From assembly GCA_009763385.1 (NCBI GenBank), contig CM019830.1, positions 91,762,649 through 91,826,648 on the forward strand: a DNA stretch of 64,000 nucleotides. The letters are read 5' to 3'. This DNA is from Coix lacryma-jobi var. lacryma-jobi (lineage: Eukaryota; Streptophyta; Magnoliopsida; Poales; Poaceae). This document shows positions 1 through 11,036 of the stretch, one piece after another (within the stretch, counting starts at the first letter, position 1; each line of letters starts with the position of its first letter). The notes beneath the pieces were generated by a model. That model searched no databases. It was not told the origin of the DNA and saw only the letters and a program-made list of their open reading frames with translations. The position numbers and the translations under genes are program-made.

Positions 1-1047
1 TACAGAGGTCGAGGAGGTGGGAACTGGGCTTGGTTTGAGATGGTTTGGCCGGAGATGGCCGGACCACGCTTTGGTCATGGCGGCGGCCATGGCGAGAACC
101 CGAGGATGGCATTCGACGTTCTGCCGGCTAGAGAGGAGAAGAGGGGAAACCAAACCTGGCTAATGAAAGAGGAGGTTAAGGCAGAGAGGTTGGCGGGAGG
201 AATCGGGCGGCGGTGCGGTGAGAAGCGAGTAATCGCTCGCCGGAGTTCGGCAGGAGGCGGCGGCGCTTTGCACTGGAGAAGATGGAGTGGGGCGGAGCGA
301 GCGAGAGAGTGAGCGAGAGAGAGGGCTTCTGGCTTGCGAGCGTGAGGCGGAGAGGGGGCAAAAGGGAACGACGGGCTCGGTGCATTGCACTTGGCCGGTT
401 CCCGTCGGGAGGGCTCCCAACCGGGCGCGGCGGCGCCAGGAATCGGCGGCCACGCGGCGAGCGCGCAGAGAGGGGGCAGCGCACGCGGGCGGTTTGGTCG
501 AAATCCAGGGGCGGCGAGCGGCGGTTTGAACGGCCTGGCAGGCGGGCCTTCGGCGGCAGCGGTTGCGGCGGCGCGCGCGGGGAGGAAGAAGGGGGCTGAC
601 AGGTAGGCCCCACTGACAGGATTAAACTAATGAGGTTTTGTTTAAAACTTTGATGCTCCATAACTCCCAAACTAAGCCGAATTAGGAAAAGGTCCTAAAA
701 GCAAAGTTGCTTAGAATTTTGCAAGAAACAAATCATCTTTAAGGCTCAAGTCCAAATTCTGCTTAGAAAAAAGAATTTTACTTCTAATCTATTTTTCTAA
801 TGCAAGAAATCACAATTTAAAGGCTTTTCTGAGAAAGCCCTTTTAAGCAAAGTTGTTTCTCTCATCAAGATCTACAACTTTGTTTTAAGGCACTAGGTCA
901 GAAACAGAAAGCAAAACATGGATTCACTAGAGACTAAGCAAGGACTTAAACACTCATACAAACAAATGCACATGAAATTATGAGATGCTATGCTCATGCT
1001 ATGTCAAATTATGCATTTTAGGATTGCTTAACACCTAGGGTGTTACA
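1..1047 (-). repeat. 3' LTR of chromovirus T (partial)
   Basis: Positions 1-1047 match 22948-24014 nearly base for base, with small indels (for example a run of about 20 bases at 23517-23540 missing here). The right edge TGTTACA at 1041-1047 is TGTAACA on the element strand. It is directly preceded, on that strand, by the purine-rich run 1048-1062 (minus-strand AAGGAGGGGAAGGC), the likely PPT. The first 600 bases are very GC-rich; short ORFs there have no recognisable domain. Confidence 0.92.
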
Positions 1048-1070
1048 GCCTTCCCCTCCTTAAAGAAATC

Positions 1071-3907
1071 TCATCCCGAGATTGGAATTACGAACCATTT
1101 CATATAAAAGTGTGGATACACCTCCTTTAGATAGTTGTCCATTTCCCAAGTAGCATCCCGATCATCTTGCTCACTCCACGATACCTTATACTGCTTTACT
1201 ATTCTTCCATGAGTTGCTCTTTCTTTCTCATCAAGCACTCGACACGGTGTAACTGAGTAAGTAAGATCGGATTGCAACTTGATACGGGCTGGCGGTACCT
1301 CTTCTTCTGGCACTCGAAGACATTTCTTCAGCTGCGAGACATCGAACACAGGAAATATAGCCCTCAAATGTTCTGGCAACTGTAGCTGATAAGCTACTTC
1401 TCCCCTTCTTTCCACAATTCTATAAGGTCCCACAAACCTTGGTGCTAACTTTCTTTTAACCCCAAAGCGCCTAACACCTTTCATAGGCGAAACCTTCAGG
1501 TAGACATAGTCACCAACATTGAATTCAAGTGGCCTCCTTCGTTTATCAGCATAGCTTTTCTGTCGAGACTGTGTAGCTGCGATATGTTGCTGAATGATCC
1601 TAACTTGTTCTTCTGCTTCTTTGACAAAGTCAATTCCATAGTACCTACTTTCTCCTGGTTGTACCCAGTTTATTGGTGTTCTGCATTTTCTCCCATATAG
1701 AGCTTCAAAAGGTGCCATCTGGATACTCTCTTGATAACTATTATTGTAAGCGAATTCTTCCAAAGGTAACCATTTTTCCCAAGAACCTTTCGCTGATATT
1801 ACGCAGGCTCTTAACATATCTGCTAACACTTGATTTATTCTTTCAGTTTGTCCTGACGTTTGCGGATGATAAGCTGAGCTTCGAACTAAATCTGTGCCTA
1901 ACTCCTTTTGCAACTTCTCCCAAAACGGTGCAGTAAACTACGGTCCTCGATCAGAAACTATAACCTTTGGTATCCCATGTAGTCGAACAATTTGACTCAC
2001 ATATATCTCTGCATAGTCTGGTGCCTTATAGTTGGTTTTGACCGGGATAAAATGCGTTGTCTTGGTGAGACGATCCACAATTACCTAAATTGAGTCATTA
2101 CCCTTTTGAGTGGTGGGCAAACCGGTGATAAAGTCCATGCTCACCTCTTCCCATTTCCATTCGGGTATAGCTAATGGCTGAAGCATTCTAGCTGGTTTCA
2201 AGTGAGTAGCCTTCACTCGACAACATGTGTCACACCTAGCCACATAAGCAGCAATTTCCTTCTTCATTTTGGTCCACCAAAATCTGGGACGCAAGTCTTG
2301 ATACATCTTCGCACTTCCAGGATGGATAGTTAACCTGGACAAATGCGCTTCATCCATGATTTGGTTTCTGAGTTCTCTATCCTTGGGTACCACTAGTCGT
2401 TGGTTGAACCATAGGACTCCATTGTCATCCACTCGAAAATTCTTATCGGATTCCATTTCAACCTTGAGCCTTTCCGTGATATGGTAGATTCCTTTATCGG
2501 TTTTCTGTCCTACTATGATTTGATCAACTAATGCACTGCGTAACTCCAAAACATGTAGTATTGCAGGACGCATTAGACTGAATTCATCTTCGGGTAGTAG
2601 CTTCATAGCATTACAATGTGATTTCCAACTCAGAGCATCGGCTACCACATTTGCTTTGCCGGGATGATAGTGAATCTGTAGGTTGTAATCTTTAATCAAT
2701 TCAAGCCATCTTCTCTGCCTCATGTTCAATTCTGCCTGAGTGAATATATACTTAAGACTTTTATGATCTGTGTACATATTACAGACATTACCAAGCAAAT
2801 AATGCCTCCAAATCTTCAAAGCGTGCACGACTGCAGCTAACTCCAAATCATGTGTCGGATAGTTCTCTTCATGTTTCCTTAATTGCCGAGAAGCATAAGC
2901 GATTACTTTACCTTCTTGCATAAGAACACAACCTAAGCCAACCTTTGATGCATCACAAAAGACATCAAATGGTTTCTCTATATCTGGCTGAGCTAAAACA
3001 GGAGCAGTGGTCAACAGTTTCGGCAAGGCACGGAAAGCGGTTTCGCACTCCTCTGTCCATTCAAACTTGTGATTCTTTTGCAAAAAATTGTCATAGGCTT
3101 TGCAATCTTGGAGAAATCCGGAATGAATCGGCGATAGTATCCTGCTAAGCCTAAGAAACTTCGAATCTCACCGACGGTTGTAGGAGCCTTCCACTCCATC
3201 ACTTCCTGCACTTTACTGGGATCAACTGAGATGCCTTCTTCAGACAAAATGTGGCCAAGAAAGTGTACTTTCTTCATCCAAAACTCACATTTGCTGAACT
3301 TCACATAGAGCTTATGCTCCCTGAGTCTAGACAAAACAATCCTCAGGTGTTCTGCATGGTCTTCTGCATTTTCTGAATAGATCAGAATGTCATCAATGAA
3401 CACCACCACATATTTGTCCAATTCTGGCATAAACACTGAGTTCATCAAACTCATGAAGTATGCTGCAACATTCGTCAGTCCAAAGGACATGACAAGATAC
3501 TCATATAAACCGTATCTGGTTGAAAAAGCATTTTTTGGGATATCTTGCGGTCGGATTCGGATCTGATGATAACCCGATCTCAAATCAATCTTGGAAAACA
3601 CTTTGGCTCTGGACAACTGGTCAAAAAGGATATCTATTCTGGGTAACGGGTACTTATTCTTAACAGTCACAGCATTGAGCGGACGATAATCCACACACAT
3701 ACGTAAGGACTTATCTTTCTTCTTGACGAACAGAGCTGGGCAACCCCATTCTGACACACTAGGTTGAATGAACCCTTTGTTCAACAGTTCCTTGATCTGG
3801 GTTTTGAGTTCTGCTAATTCATTGGGCGGCATACGATATGGCCTCCTAGAGATTGGTGCAGTTCCTGGTAACAACTCTATTGCAAACTCCACTGCTCTTT
3901 TGGGTGG
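1071..3907 (-). pseudogene. pol: Chromovirus T pol: RT, RNase H, integrase, chromodomain (broken)
   Basis: Copies the element RNA and integrates the cDNA. RT is at 3892-3090 (RMPPNELAELK-type start, catalytic FIDD near 3400), RNase H at about 2970-2620 (DASKVGLGCVLMQ), and integrase from about 2400, with its zinc-binding region (HPGSAKMYQDLRP, CDTC) and core. The C-terminal stretch at about 1230-1080 (KVSWSEQDDRDATWE) resembles a chromodomain; in chromoviruses this module binds methylated histone tails and guides integration. Breaks: a frameshift near 3090 moves RT to another frame; TAG stops at 2085-2087 and near 1935. The frame continues across the A1 insertion into 16028-17634. The stop TGA is at 1071-1073, just before the PPT. 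Confidence 0.9.
3903..3907. other. TSD of A1, left copy (GGTGG)
   Basis: GGTGG lies next to the A1 terminus TGAAGG at 3908 and is repeated at 16028-16032 after the other A1 terminus. Removing one copy plus A1 restores the chromovirus PR-RT reading frame. Confidence 0.9.
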
Positions 3908-4148
3908 TGAAGGACCGGATTAGCGACCAGAGGGGCGGTGAATGGGAGCCTCAAATTCAACTCGTGAATAGTAAGGCCCTTGTCCCAAAAAGCCACCCCA
4001 AAAGCGAAGACTCCAAACAACCGGAGAATTCACGACCTACGAGTAGGTGGATACCCTAGGAGATGTCCTAGTGGTACAGCGGAACCTCCGGAGAATCCCC
4101 AAAAGCAAATCCCAAAGCCTCAGAGAAAAACAGCAAAGACTATAGGTT

Positions 4149-4512
4149 CGCGGACTGTCCGGGGTCAGGGTCCCGGACTGTCCGCCGAACACCGGACTGT
4201 CCGCCACTAGAAGTGCGGACTGTCTGCCGGCAAAAGACCAGAAACAGAACTATTCTGATCAAGTTCTGGACGACTCCCGGACTGTCCGCGGTTTGCACAC
4301 CGGACAGTCCGCGGTTCAAGTGAACAGTGACCGTCGAGCGTCCGATGCTGACCCTGTGCAGCGTCCGATGTGACCCCGGACAGTTCATGGGTCTCTGGCG
4401 GACTGTCCGCCGGTCACAAGACCGAGAACTGTGTCGCCCTACGCTGTTCTGACCAGATCGAGCCCCGAGTCCCGGACTGTCCGCCACTGAAGGGGCAGAC
4501 TGTCCGCGGATG
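4149..4512 (-). repeat. CGGACTGTCCG dyad array in LTR R-U5 (A1, 3' LTR)
   Basis: About ten copies of CGGACTGTCCG or half-sites, irregularly spaced. Homologous arrays occur at about 14080-14440, 24736-25000, 34274-34524 and 48818-49076. Conserved palindromic CCGGAC-type LTR motifs are an established feature of sireviruses; their function is unproven. Confidence 0.85.
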
Positions 4513-5106
4513 GGCAGAACACAGGAAAAACGCTCGGGACAAACTCCAAATCGATCGAAACTTCACCAAACCAAAAGGGACTTCGATCAAACTCCTCTGA
4601 GGTGTTCCTCTATGTATTGGGGTGCTAATCCTAAGAAATCATCGCACCAATCCAAGTCAATTGAGAGAAATCCAAGGATCACCGGAAAGGGGGGAAAAAG
4701 GAAGAACGAACACGAAATCGACCCGATCTATGGATTCGTGAGGTTATAGGAGAATTCCTTCGGTGGAAAGAAGGGGTTCACGACCAAGATCAAATTGATT
4801 CAAGTGGAATCGAAAACCATCTCGCGGAGAGGAAGAACGAAGCAATTCGGAAGATGAAAAACCAAAACGCGAAGAACACAAACACAAAACGCGAATCGAT
4901 CAATTCCAGCCGTGTGGCAACCACACGAGACAATCGTGAGATTACGGTCTCACTTCCTGAACTTCCCAAAACACAGAGACATGATTGAGTCTTCCCTGCG
5001 GATCGCTAGCAGCTAGGTATGATTAGAACCTAAGCGAGGGCTAGAGAGAGAGAGCTCAGGAACAAATGACTGCTAGGATAGATAGAGAGACGAGGGGTGC
5101 CTCCCT

Positions 5107-5114
5107 TATTTATA
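5107..5114 (-). promoter_or_regulatory. TATA box of A1 3' LTR
   Basis: TATAAATA on the minus strand within GGCTATAAATAAGGGAGG. The same motif is at 15037-15044 (A1 5' LTR) and 49678-49685 (A2 LTR), all about 260 bp downstream of the hairpin array. This sets the U3/R side of the LTR. Confidence 0.75.
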
Positions 5115-5370
5115 GCCTAATACAATAATCCCCTTCTACTCCTACATACAAGAGAGAAGCGGCCAACCCTAGGGGTATCCCGGTCCAACTCTGCTTGAAC
5201 GCGATCCGACGGCCACGTGCCCATCTCATCCTTAGCTTCGCCTCGACGCAAGCCTCAGGATGCCGCCACGTGCCGTCCTGTCGACCGCCGCGCCTACCTC
5301 GCGGATAGCTGCGCCGCCGCGCCAGCCTCTCCACGCCGCCACGCGTCGACCGTCCTTTTTGCGGGCCTCC

Positions 5371-5658
5371 CCCCCGGTTTTGAGGCCAAAACCAGGAAAC
5401 CTGGGCCTTCCCCCAGTTTTGAGGCCGAAACCGGGAAACCTGGGCCTTCCCCCGGTTTTGAGGCCGAAATCGGGAAACCTGTCCTCAGGCTGAGTTTTGT
5501 GGCCCAAACTCAGAAACCCGCGCGCCCAGGTTTCGAGGCCCAAACCTGGAAACCGTCCACGCCGAGTTTTGAGGCCCAAACTCGAAAACCGGCCACCCCG
5601 AGTTTTGAGGCCCAAACTCAAAAACCGTCGAGGGTAGCTTTTCGAGGCTCAGCTACCG
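5371..5658 (-). repeat. U3 stem-loop array (A1, 3' LTR), 8 units
   Basis: Eight consecutive units of about 30-40 bp with a constant middle (TTTTGAGGCCCAAA or TTTTGTGGCCCAAA) and unit-specific complementary arms, for example CTGAG/CTCAG, CCAGG/CCTGG, CGAG/CTCG and the last unit GGTAGC/GCTACC. Several units here carry one A.C or G.T-type mismatch compared with the 5' LTR copy. Confidence 0.88.
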
Positions 5659-6098
5659 AACCCGTGCCGTAGACGGGATGTGATTCGCACACCCCGAGTT
5701 CCAGCACCGATACCGGAGCATGTTCAGCCTCCACGCCAGGCACAGTGCATTCGCCATCCTTCTCGGCCTCCGGCCAAGTGTCACGACGCCATCACCTTCC
5801 TCCCGACTCGGCCGATGCACCGCACATCCCCATGTGCTCTTGCTTGTCGACGTCACGTGCCAGCTATCACAGCTGGTCCTCAGGTCTCCTGGTCCATCGG
5901 TCTAAGCTCCACGTCTGCCCTTCACCGCTCCCGGTCCGTCGGCACGGCACGTCCCTACTTGACCTTCTCCTCACCTTCAACCACTGCCCGAGCTCCACAC
6001 CTGCACATCAACACAGCCAAGAGACATGTTGCCCGTTGATCGATCACTCATCACTCAGGAAGGGAACCACAAGGGCACATATCAACCTTGTGTTCTCA

Positions 6099-7865
6099 AT
6101 GTCCCCCTTGATGAGTGCATCGTCAACTCATAGCAACCGTAACCAAAATAAAAGAAAGCAGAATTTAGGTAGAAGGAGAAAACTCACTCGAAATGTCCAA
6201 AAGCCAGAGAAAAAGTCGAAGAAGAACAAATCGAGATAAGCGAAGCTTGGTCCCCAAAGACATGGGCAACGGTTCGACACAACCAAGCAAAAGATCGGAG
6301 CAACAACTCATCAGATAGCAAAACTCGATCGAAATCAGAGCACAAGACTTGGTTCCCAAAGACATGGGCCACGGCTCGACGCAACCAAGTCAGAAACAAG
6401 CTAGTCCTCAAGAAGAGGCAGAAGGGGCTCAACACCACTAGCTGAAAGCTTGAAACCAAATGAAGACTGCATCTGCTAGTCCCTCAAGATAGAGGCACAG
6501 AGGCTCAACACAACCAGCAGTAAGCCCGATACCAATCAAGAACCATCAGAACATGATGAAGACAGCTAGTCCCTCAAGACAGAGGCACAGAGGCTCAACG
6601 CAACTAGCTAAAAATATCGATATCAAATAAAACCGACTCGGAGCAGGCAAAAAAACTCCCCCTCACTCAAGGAACTCCCCCTCAACAAGTGAAGCATAAA
6701 TTGCAAATTGTCACCACAACAACAAGACACTCTCCCCCTTGGAAAAATTCTCCCCCTTGGGGGCAATTTGCAAACAAAATACAAGGGAAATGAACTCAAA
6801 TAAGCAAAACAGAGCTAGATCATGCCTATCGGAGTCAGACACATGCACATGGGTCAAAAATGCATGTTAGCAGCTTCAGGTACATACTCGAAAGAGTGAA
6901 AGAATACTCTAATGAGTGATGATCCGACTACATAGCAACATACAAAAGTGCTAGCAAAGGCTCAAACTGATCACCAAATATGAAATATGAACGCATGAAC
7001 CAAGTGAGCAGTTTTAAGCCATTCTGAAAGGAGTTTCACCATCAAATTAGCACTGAACATGTATAGACAGGAAGTCAAACAAGTGCTAAACATGTATACA
7101 AGGTGAACTACCCCTAGCAAAGTTCAATCATCATGCTATAGAATGAAACATAGACTTGTGTTTTCAGATTTTATCGGAGAATTTGCAGCGGTTATTAACA
7201 CAAGATTAAAATCAGCATGTGATTGCGAGAGGTTGAAAGCTTGTTATTGCCTAACTTTTCAACCGTGCTAAGCCTATGCATATGCAATCGGAAGCTTAAA
7301 GCATCGGTTTCGGTCTTACACTACACGACTCAAGTTTGACTCAAGGTGCTATGAGAAACAGTCTCAATACCGTGTTGTGTTGACAAAGCAATCCCATCTC
7401 GATCTTTTCAATTCACTAGCACTTGGTTCATTTTAAGCAGAATATGAACAATCCAAGCAAGTGAATGACTCAGAACTAGAGACATAGCAACCTAGCATAT
7501 ATGAAATAGCTCATGTGACCTCAACACATCCTACACATGCTAGTTGACAAACTCAATGGTGAACATGTAACAAGTTTTAAGTTCATTAGACATGTTCATC
7601 ATTCAAAAAAATATAGCATAGCTCACAACATGTATCAGTGATCAAAAAGAGCCTAAGCTACAAGCATCATCATATATCATCGAAGCATACACTAGTCAGA
7701 GCATAAATTCATTCTCAAGAATACAGACATGAAGCTCGAAAATGCAAGATGCATACATGATGAAGTCAGAATCGGAGCCAAAGTAAAACCAAATAGACTC
7801 AAGACCCAAAAACAAAAAGGATCAAAAAGTTAGTCTATGGAACATAAACAAAATGCTTCCCCCAT
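6099..7865 (-). other. A1 non-coding tract between pol and 3' LTR
   Basis: No coding potential that I can support. On the element strand it begins after the pol stop (7866-7868) and ends at the PPT. It holds several purine runs (CTCCCCCTT-type on the plus strand at about 6655-6690 and 6730-6765) resembling extra PPTs, and a hairpin array at 6245-6609. Homologous tracts are in B2 (26362-27986) and Y (59854-61537). Confidence 0.8.
6245..6609 (-). repeat. Post-pol hairpin array of A1, 5 hairpins
   Basis: Paired arms at 6245-6251/6282-6288 (GCTTGGT/ACCAAGC), 6346-6354/6383-6391 (GACTTGGTT/AACCAAGTC), 6399-6405/6437-6443 (AGCTAGT/ACTAGCT), 6473-6480/6513-6520 (one mismatch, G.U on the element strand) and 6564-6570/6603-6609 (AGCTAGT/ACTAGCT). 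Loops share a GGCTCAAC..CTCAAG-type core. Confidence 0.8.
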
Positions 7866-10800
7866 CTAAAAGGGGAAACACACACCAAGCTCACCTCTCA
7901 ACCTAGCAAAAGTTGAGAGGTCCAAAGGCTTGGTGAAAATATCCGCAACCTAGTTATGGGTGTCTACATGCCTAAGATCAATGTCGCCTTTCTCATAGTG
8001 ATTATGAAGAAACAGGGTTCTTTGCTACACTAATGGTAGAAGTGTTGTCGCATAGCAAAGAAACCTGACTGAAATCTAGACCAAAATCACGCAAAGTAGC
8101 AACCATCCATAAAAGTTGCAAAGCACAAGAAGCAGCGGCAACACACTCGGCTTCAGTAGTAGACTGGGCTACGTTCGACTGTTTGCGAGAAGACCACGAA
8201 ACCAAACAAGAGCCAAGAAACTGACAAGTCCCAGAAGTAGACTTGCGCTCAAGCCGACAGCCGGCAAAATCCGCATCGGAATAACCACAAAGCGAGAGGG
8301 TCGAAGAAGAAGAGTACTAAAGTCCGAACTCTGGAGTTTATCGGAGGTACCTCATGATGCGCTTGACCGCTTGCTGGTGGGAAGTCCGAGGGGATGCCTG
8401 AAAACGAGCGCACAGACACACAGAAAACTGTATATCCGGCGTCGTCGCCGTCAGGTACAGAAGCAATCCAATCATACTTCTGTATTCCTTCTGATCAACC
8501 GGCTCTCCGTCTTCATCCGCGTCCATCGCCGCAGTCGTCGGCATGGGCATCGTGAGAGGTTTGGCCTCGCCCATGTTGAATTTCTTCAGGATATCCTTCG
8601 TGTATTTTCCTTGATGCACAAACGTCCCATCTCGGGTTTGCTTAATTTGCAACCCGGGGAAGAAAGTCAACTCGCCCATCATACTCATCTCGAACAACCT
8701 GCTCATAGTATCTGCAAACTTGGCAACAAGTGCATGAGAAGAGCCACCAAAGATGATGTCATCCACGTAAATCTGGACTAACAGGGTATCGTTGTCTTGC
8801 TTGAGGAGAAACAAAGTTCTATCGACCCGTCCCATTTTAAAACCCTTGGAGAGTAAAAAGGTTTTCAAACGATCATACCACGCTATCGGGGCTTGTTTCA
8901 AACCATACAAAGCTTTTGAAAGTTTAAAAACATGGTTTGGAAACTTGGGATCCTCAAACCCGGGGGGTTGCCTAACATAAACCTCTTCCTCTATATACGC
9001 ATTCAAGAAGGCACTCTTGACATCCATCTGGTAAAGCTTAAAACCCTTCGAAGCAGCAAAGGCTAGAAGGATTCTAATGGCTTCTAAACGGGCTACAGGG
9101 GCAAAGGTTTCCTCATAGTCTATTCCCTCTTTTTGGCAGAAACCCTAGGCTACTAGTCTAGCCTTGTTCCTCACTACCATCCCGTCCTCACCCTCTTTGT
9201 TCTTGAAAATCCACTTGGTACCTATAGGGTGGCATTGTGGTGGAGGTGGAACTAGAGTCCAAACTTGGTTTCGCTCAAAGTTTTCTAACTCCTCATGCAT
9301 GGCATTGACCCAGTTAGAATCAGAAAGTGCGTGTCCAACATCTTTGGGCTCAAAAGAAGCAACGAATGCAGAATGAGCAAAGTGAGAGATTTCATACGCT
9401 CGCGACCGCGTGACTCGCTGGTCGATGCCGCCGATCATCTGCCACGGGGGGTGAACTTGCTGAACGCTTCGGGGGGCTTGCCTCGCCGAAGTCGCCTCCC
9501 CCTCGCCAGATGCTGTCGCTCCCTCAGGTGCAGCGGGTGCTCGCTGGAGAGGTGGCTCTAGAGGACCCCAAGAAGAAGATGTCGTGGGATCGGGTCCTCG
9601 AGCTGAAGTAGACGTCGCAGGGTCGACGGGGCAGCCAGTGGAGTTGGCTCGGGATCACCCCAATCGGCATTCTCCTGCTCCTCCTCCACAAAGATAGTCT
9701 CTCCCAGCTCCTGTTCTCCTGCAACATCAAAAGCAGAAGAAACACAAGGCATAGTCTCGTCGAATGTGACCTCGCAGGTCTCCACTATCCAGTTAGTTTC
9801 CAGGTTATGTACTCGATAAGCACATGAATAAGAAGCATAACCAAGAAACACCCCATCAGCAGAACGAGATTCAAATTTGTCCAAATTGCCTTGTTTCAAG
9901 ATAAAGCACTTACACCCAAACACCCGAAAATGAGACACCTTGGGTACCCGTCCAAAACGCAACTCATAAGAAGTCTTTTTCATCAAAGCACGAAGAAAGA
10001 TGCGATTTGAAACATGGCAAGCGGTGTTGATCGCCTCGGCCCAAAAACGCCTAGGAGTCCTGTGCTCATCGAGCATCGTCCTGGCCATCTCAACAAGGGT
10101 CCGGTTCTTGCGCTCAACAACACCGTTCTGCTGAGGGACATAAGGAGAAGAAAACTGATGCTCGATTCCATTAGAAGAACAGAAAGAGGCAAACTGAGAG
10201 TTATCAAACTCAGTACCATTATCACTACGAATAGCTCTAATGGTATCAGGGGGGAACTCAGTTTTCAACCTCAAAATCAAATCATGAGCAAAAGAAAAGG
10301 CTTCATCCTTTCCCTCCATGAAAAACACCCAAGAGTACCTCGAAAAATCGTCAACGATCACTAGAACGTACCACTTCCCACCCGCTGAGCAAACCCGAGC
10401 TGGACTAACTGTGTCCATGTGAAAGAGCTCGCCGGGTCGCTTGGTCATCACCTGGTTAACAGGTGGGTGGGAAGCAGCAACCATCTTCCCGTGACAACAA
10501 GGATGGCAAACAAGGTCCTTCCGAAACTTAAGCTTGGGCAATCCTTGGATTAGGCCAAGTGAGCTAAGTCTTGCAAGCAAGTCAAAACTCAAGTGACCGA
10601 GCCTCCTATGCCACTTCCACAAATCAGAAGAAGGTCCAGCCATCAAACATCTAGCAGAGCCAAAAGAACGAGAAGAATTGGCTCTGAAAACACGACCAAA
10701 AGGGACAATCCAACAAATAAGATCTCCCTGAGGGTCTAAAACACAACTCAGACCCTTCTTAAAGTGCACTTCACAATCGTCCTCAAGAAGTTGCAAAACA

Positions 10801-11036
10801 GAAAGAAAATTGTAATGCAAGTTCGAAACCAAAGCAACATCTTTGAGAACAAAGTTCTCATTGAGCCGAATAGCTCCATGAGAAACAACCTTACCTCTAC
10901 TATTATCCCCGAAAGTGATGTACTCCTTGTGCATCACAGGGATAAGGCTGGAGAACCATTCCTTCTTTCCGGTCATGTGGCGCGAACACCCGGAATCCAT
11001 GAGCCACATGTTCTCCAACCAAAGTTCCTGCATCAA
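7866..11036 (-). pseudogene. pol: A1 pol (PR-IN-RT-RH), decayed
   Basis: Polyprotein for element replication. Intact to about 9620: protease DSGCSRHMTG, pre-integrase HHCC region (WKWHRRLGHL..CHPCCHGK), integrase core with HMD, RSDNGTEF and QQNGVVERKNR supplying the D-D-E residues. Near 9600 the frame shifts. RT resumes from about 9438 (frame unchanged from there to the end) with stops after LVA (TAG near 9142), and YVDD is kept near 8765. After MRYLR two stops follow (about 8335 and 8320). RNase H (8205-8002) lacks about 45 bases, removing the LHSKTKHIDV block. The product end, GELGVCFPF-like, is at 7866. There is no gag-frame AUG; pol sits in the -1 frame of gag. Confidence 0.9.

Larger units (their letters stand above)
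3908..6098 (-). repeat. 3' LTR of A1
   Basis: 2,191 bp, matching 13835-16027 with scattered differences. On the element strand it starts TGAGAACACAAGG (from 6098) and ends TCCTTCA (3908). The order on the element strand is U3 with a hairpin array (5658-5371), TATA box (5114-5107), then an R-U5 array of CGGAC dyads (about 4512-4149). The PPT lies just outside, at 6099-6109 (CAAGGGGGACAT on the element strand). Confidence 0.93.

Noticed and set aside
1..620. CpG-island promoter of a host gene
   Set aside because: The same GC-rich stretch occurs in the other LTR of chromovirus T (22950-23580), so it is element sequence.
5371..5658. Open frames through the hairpin array reading FEAQTRKP- or GLKTR-type repeat proteins
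   Set aside because: The periodic peptides come from the DNA repeat in several frames and on both strands, with no shared frame between LTR copies and no start context.
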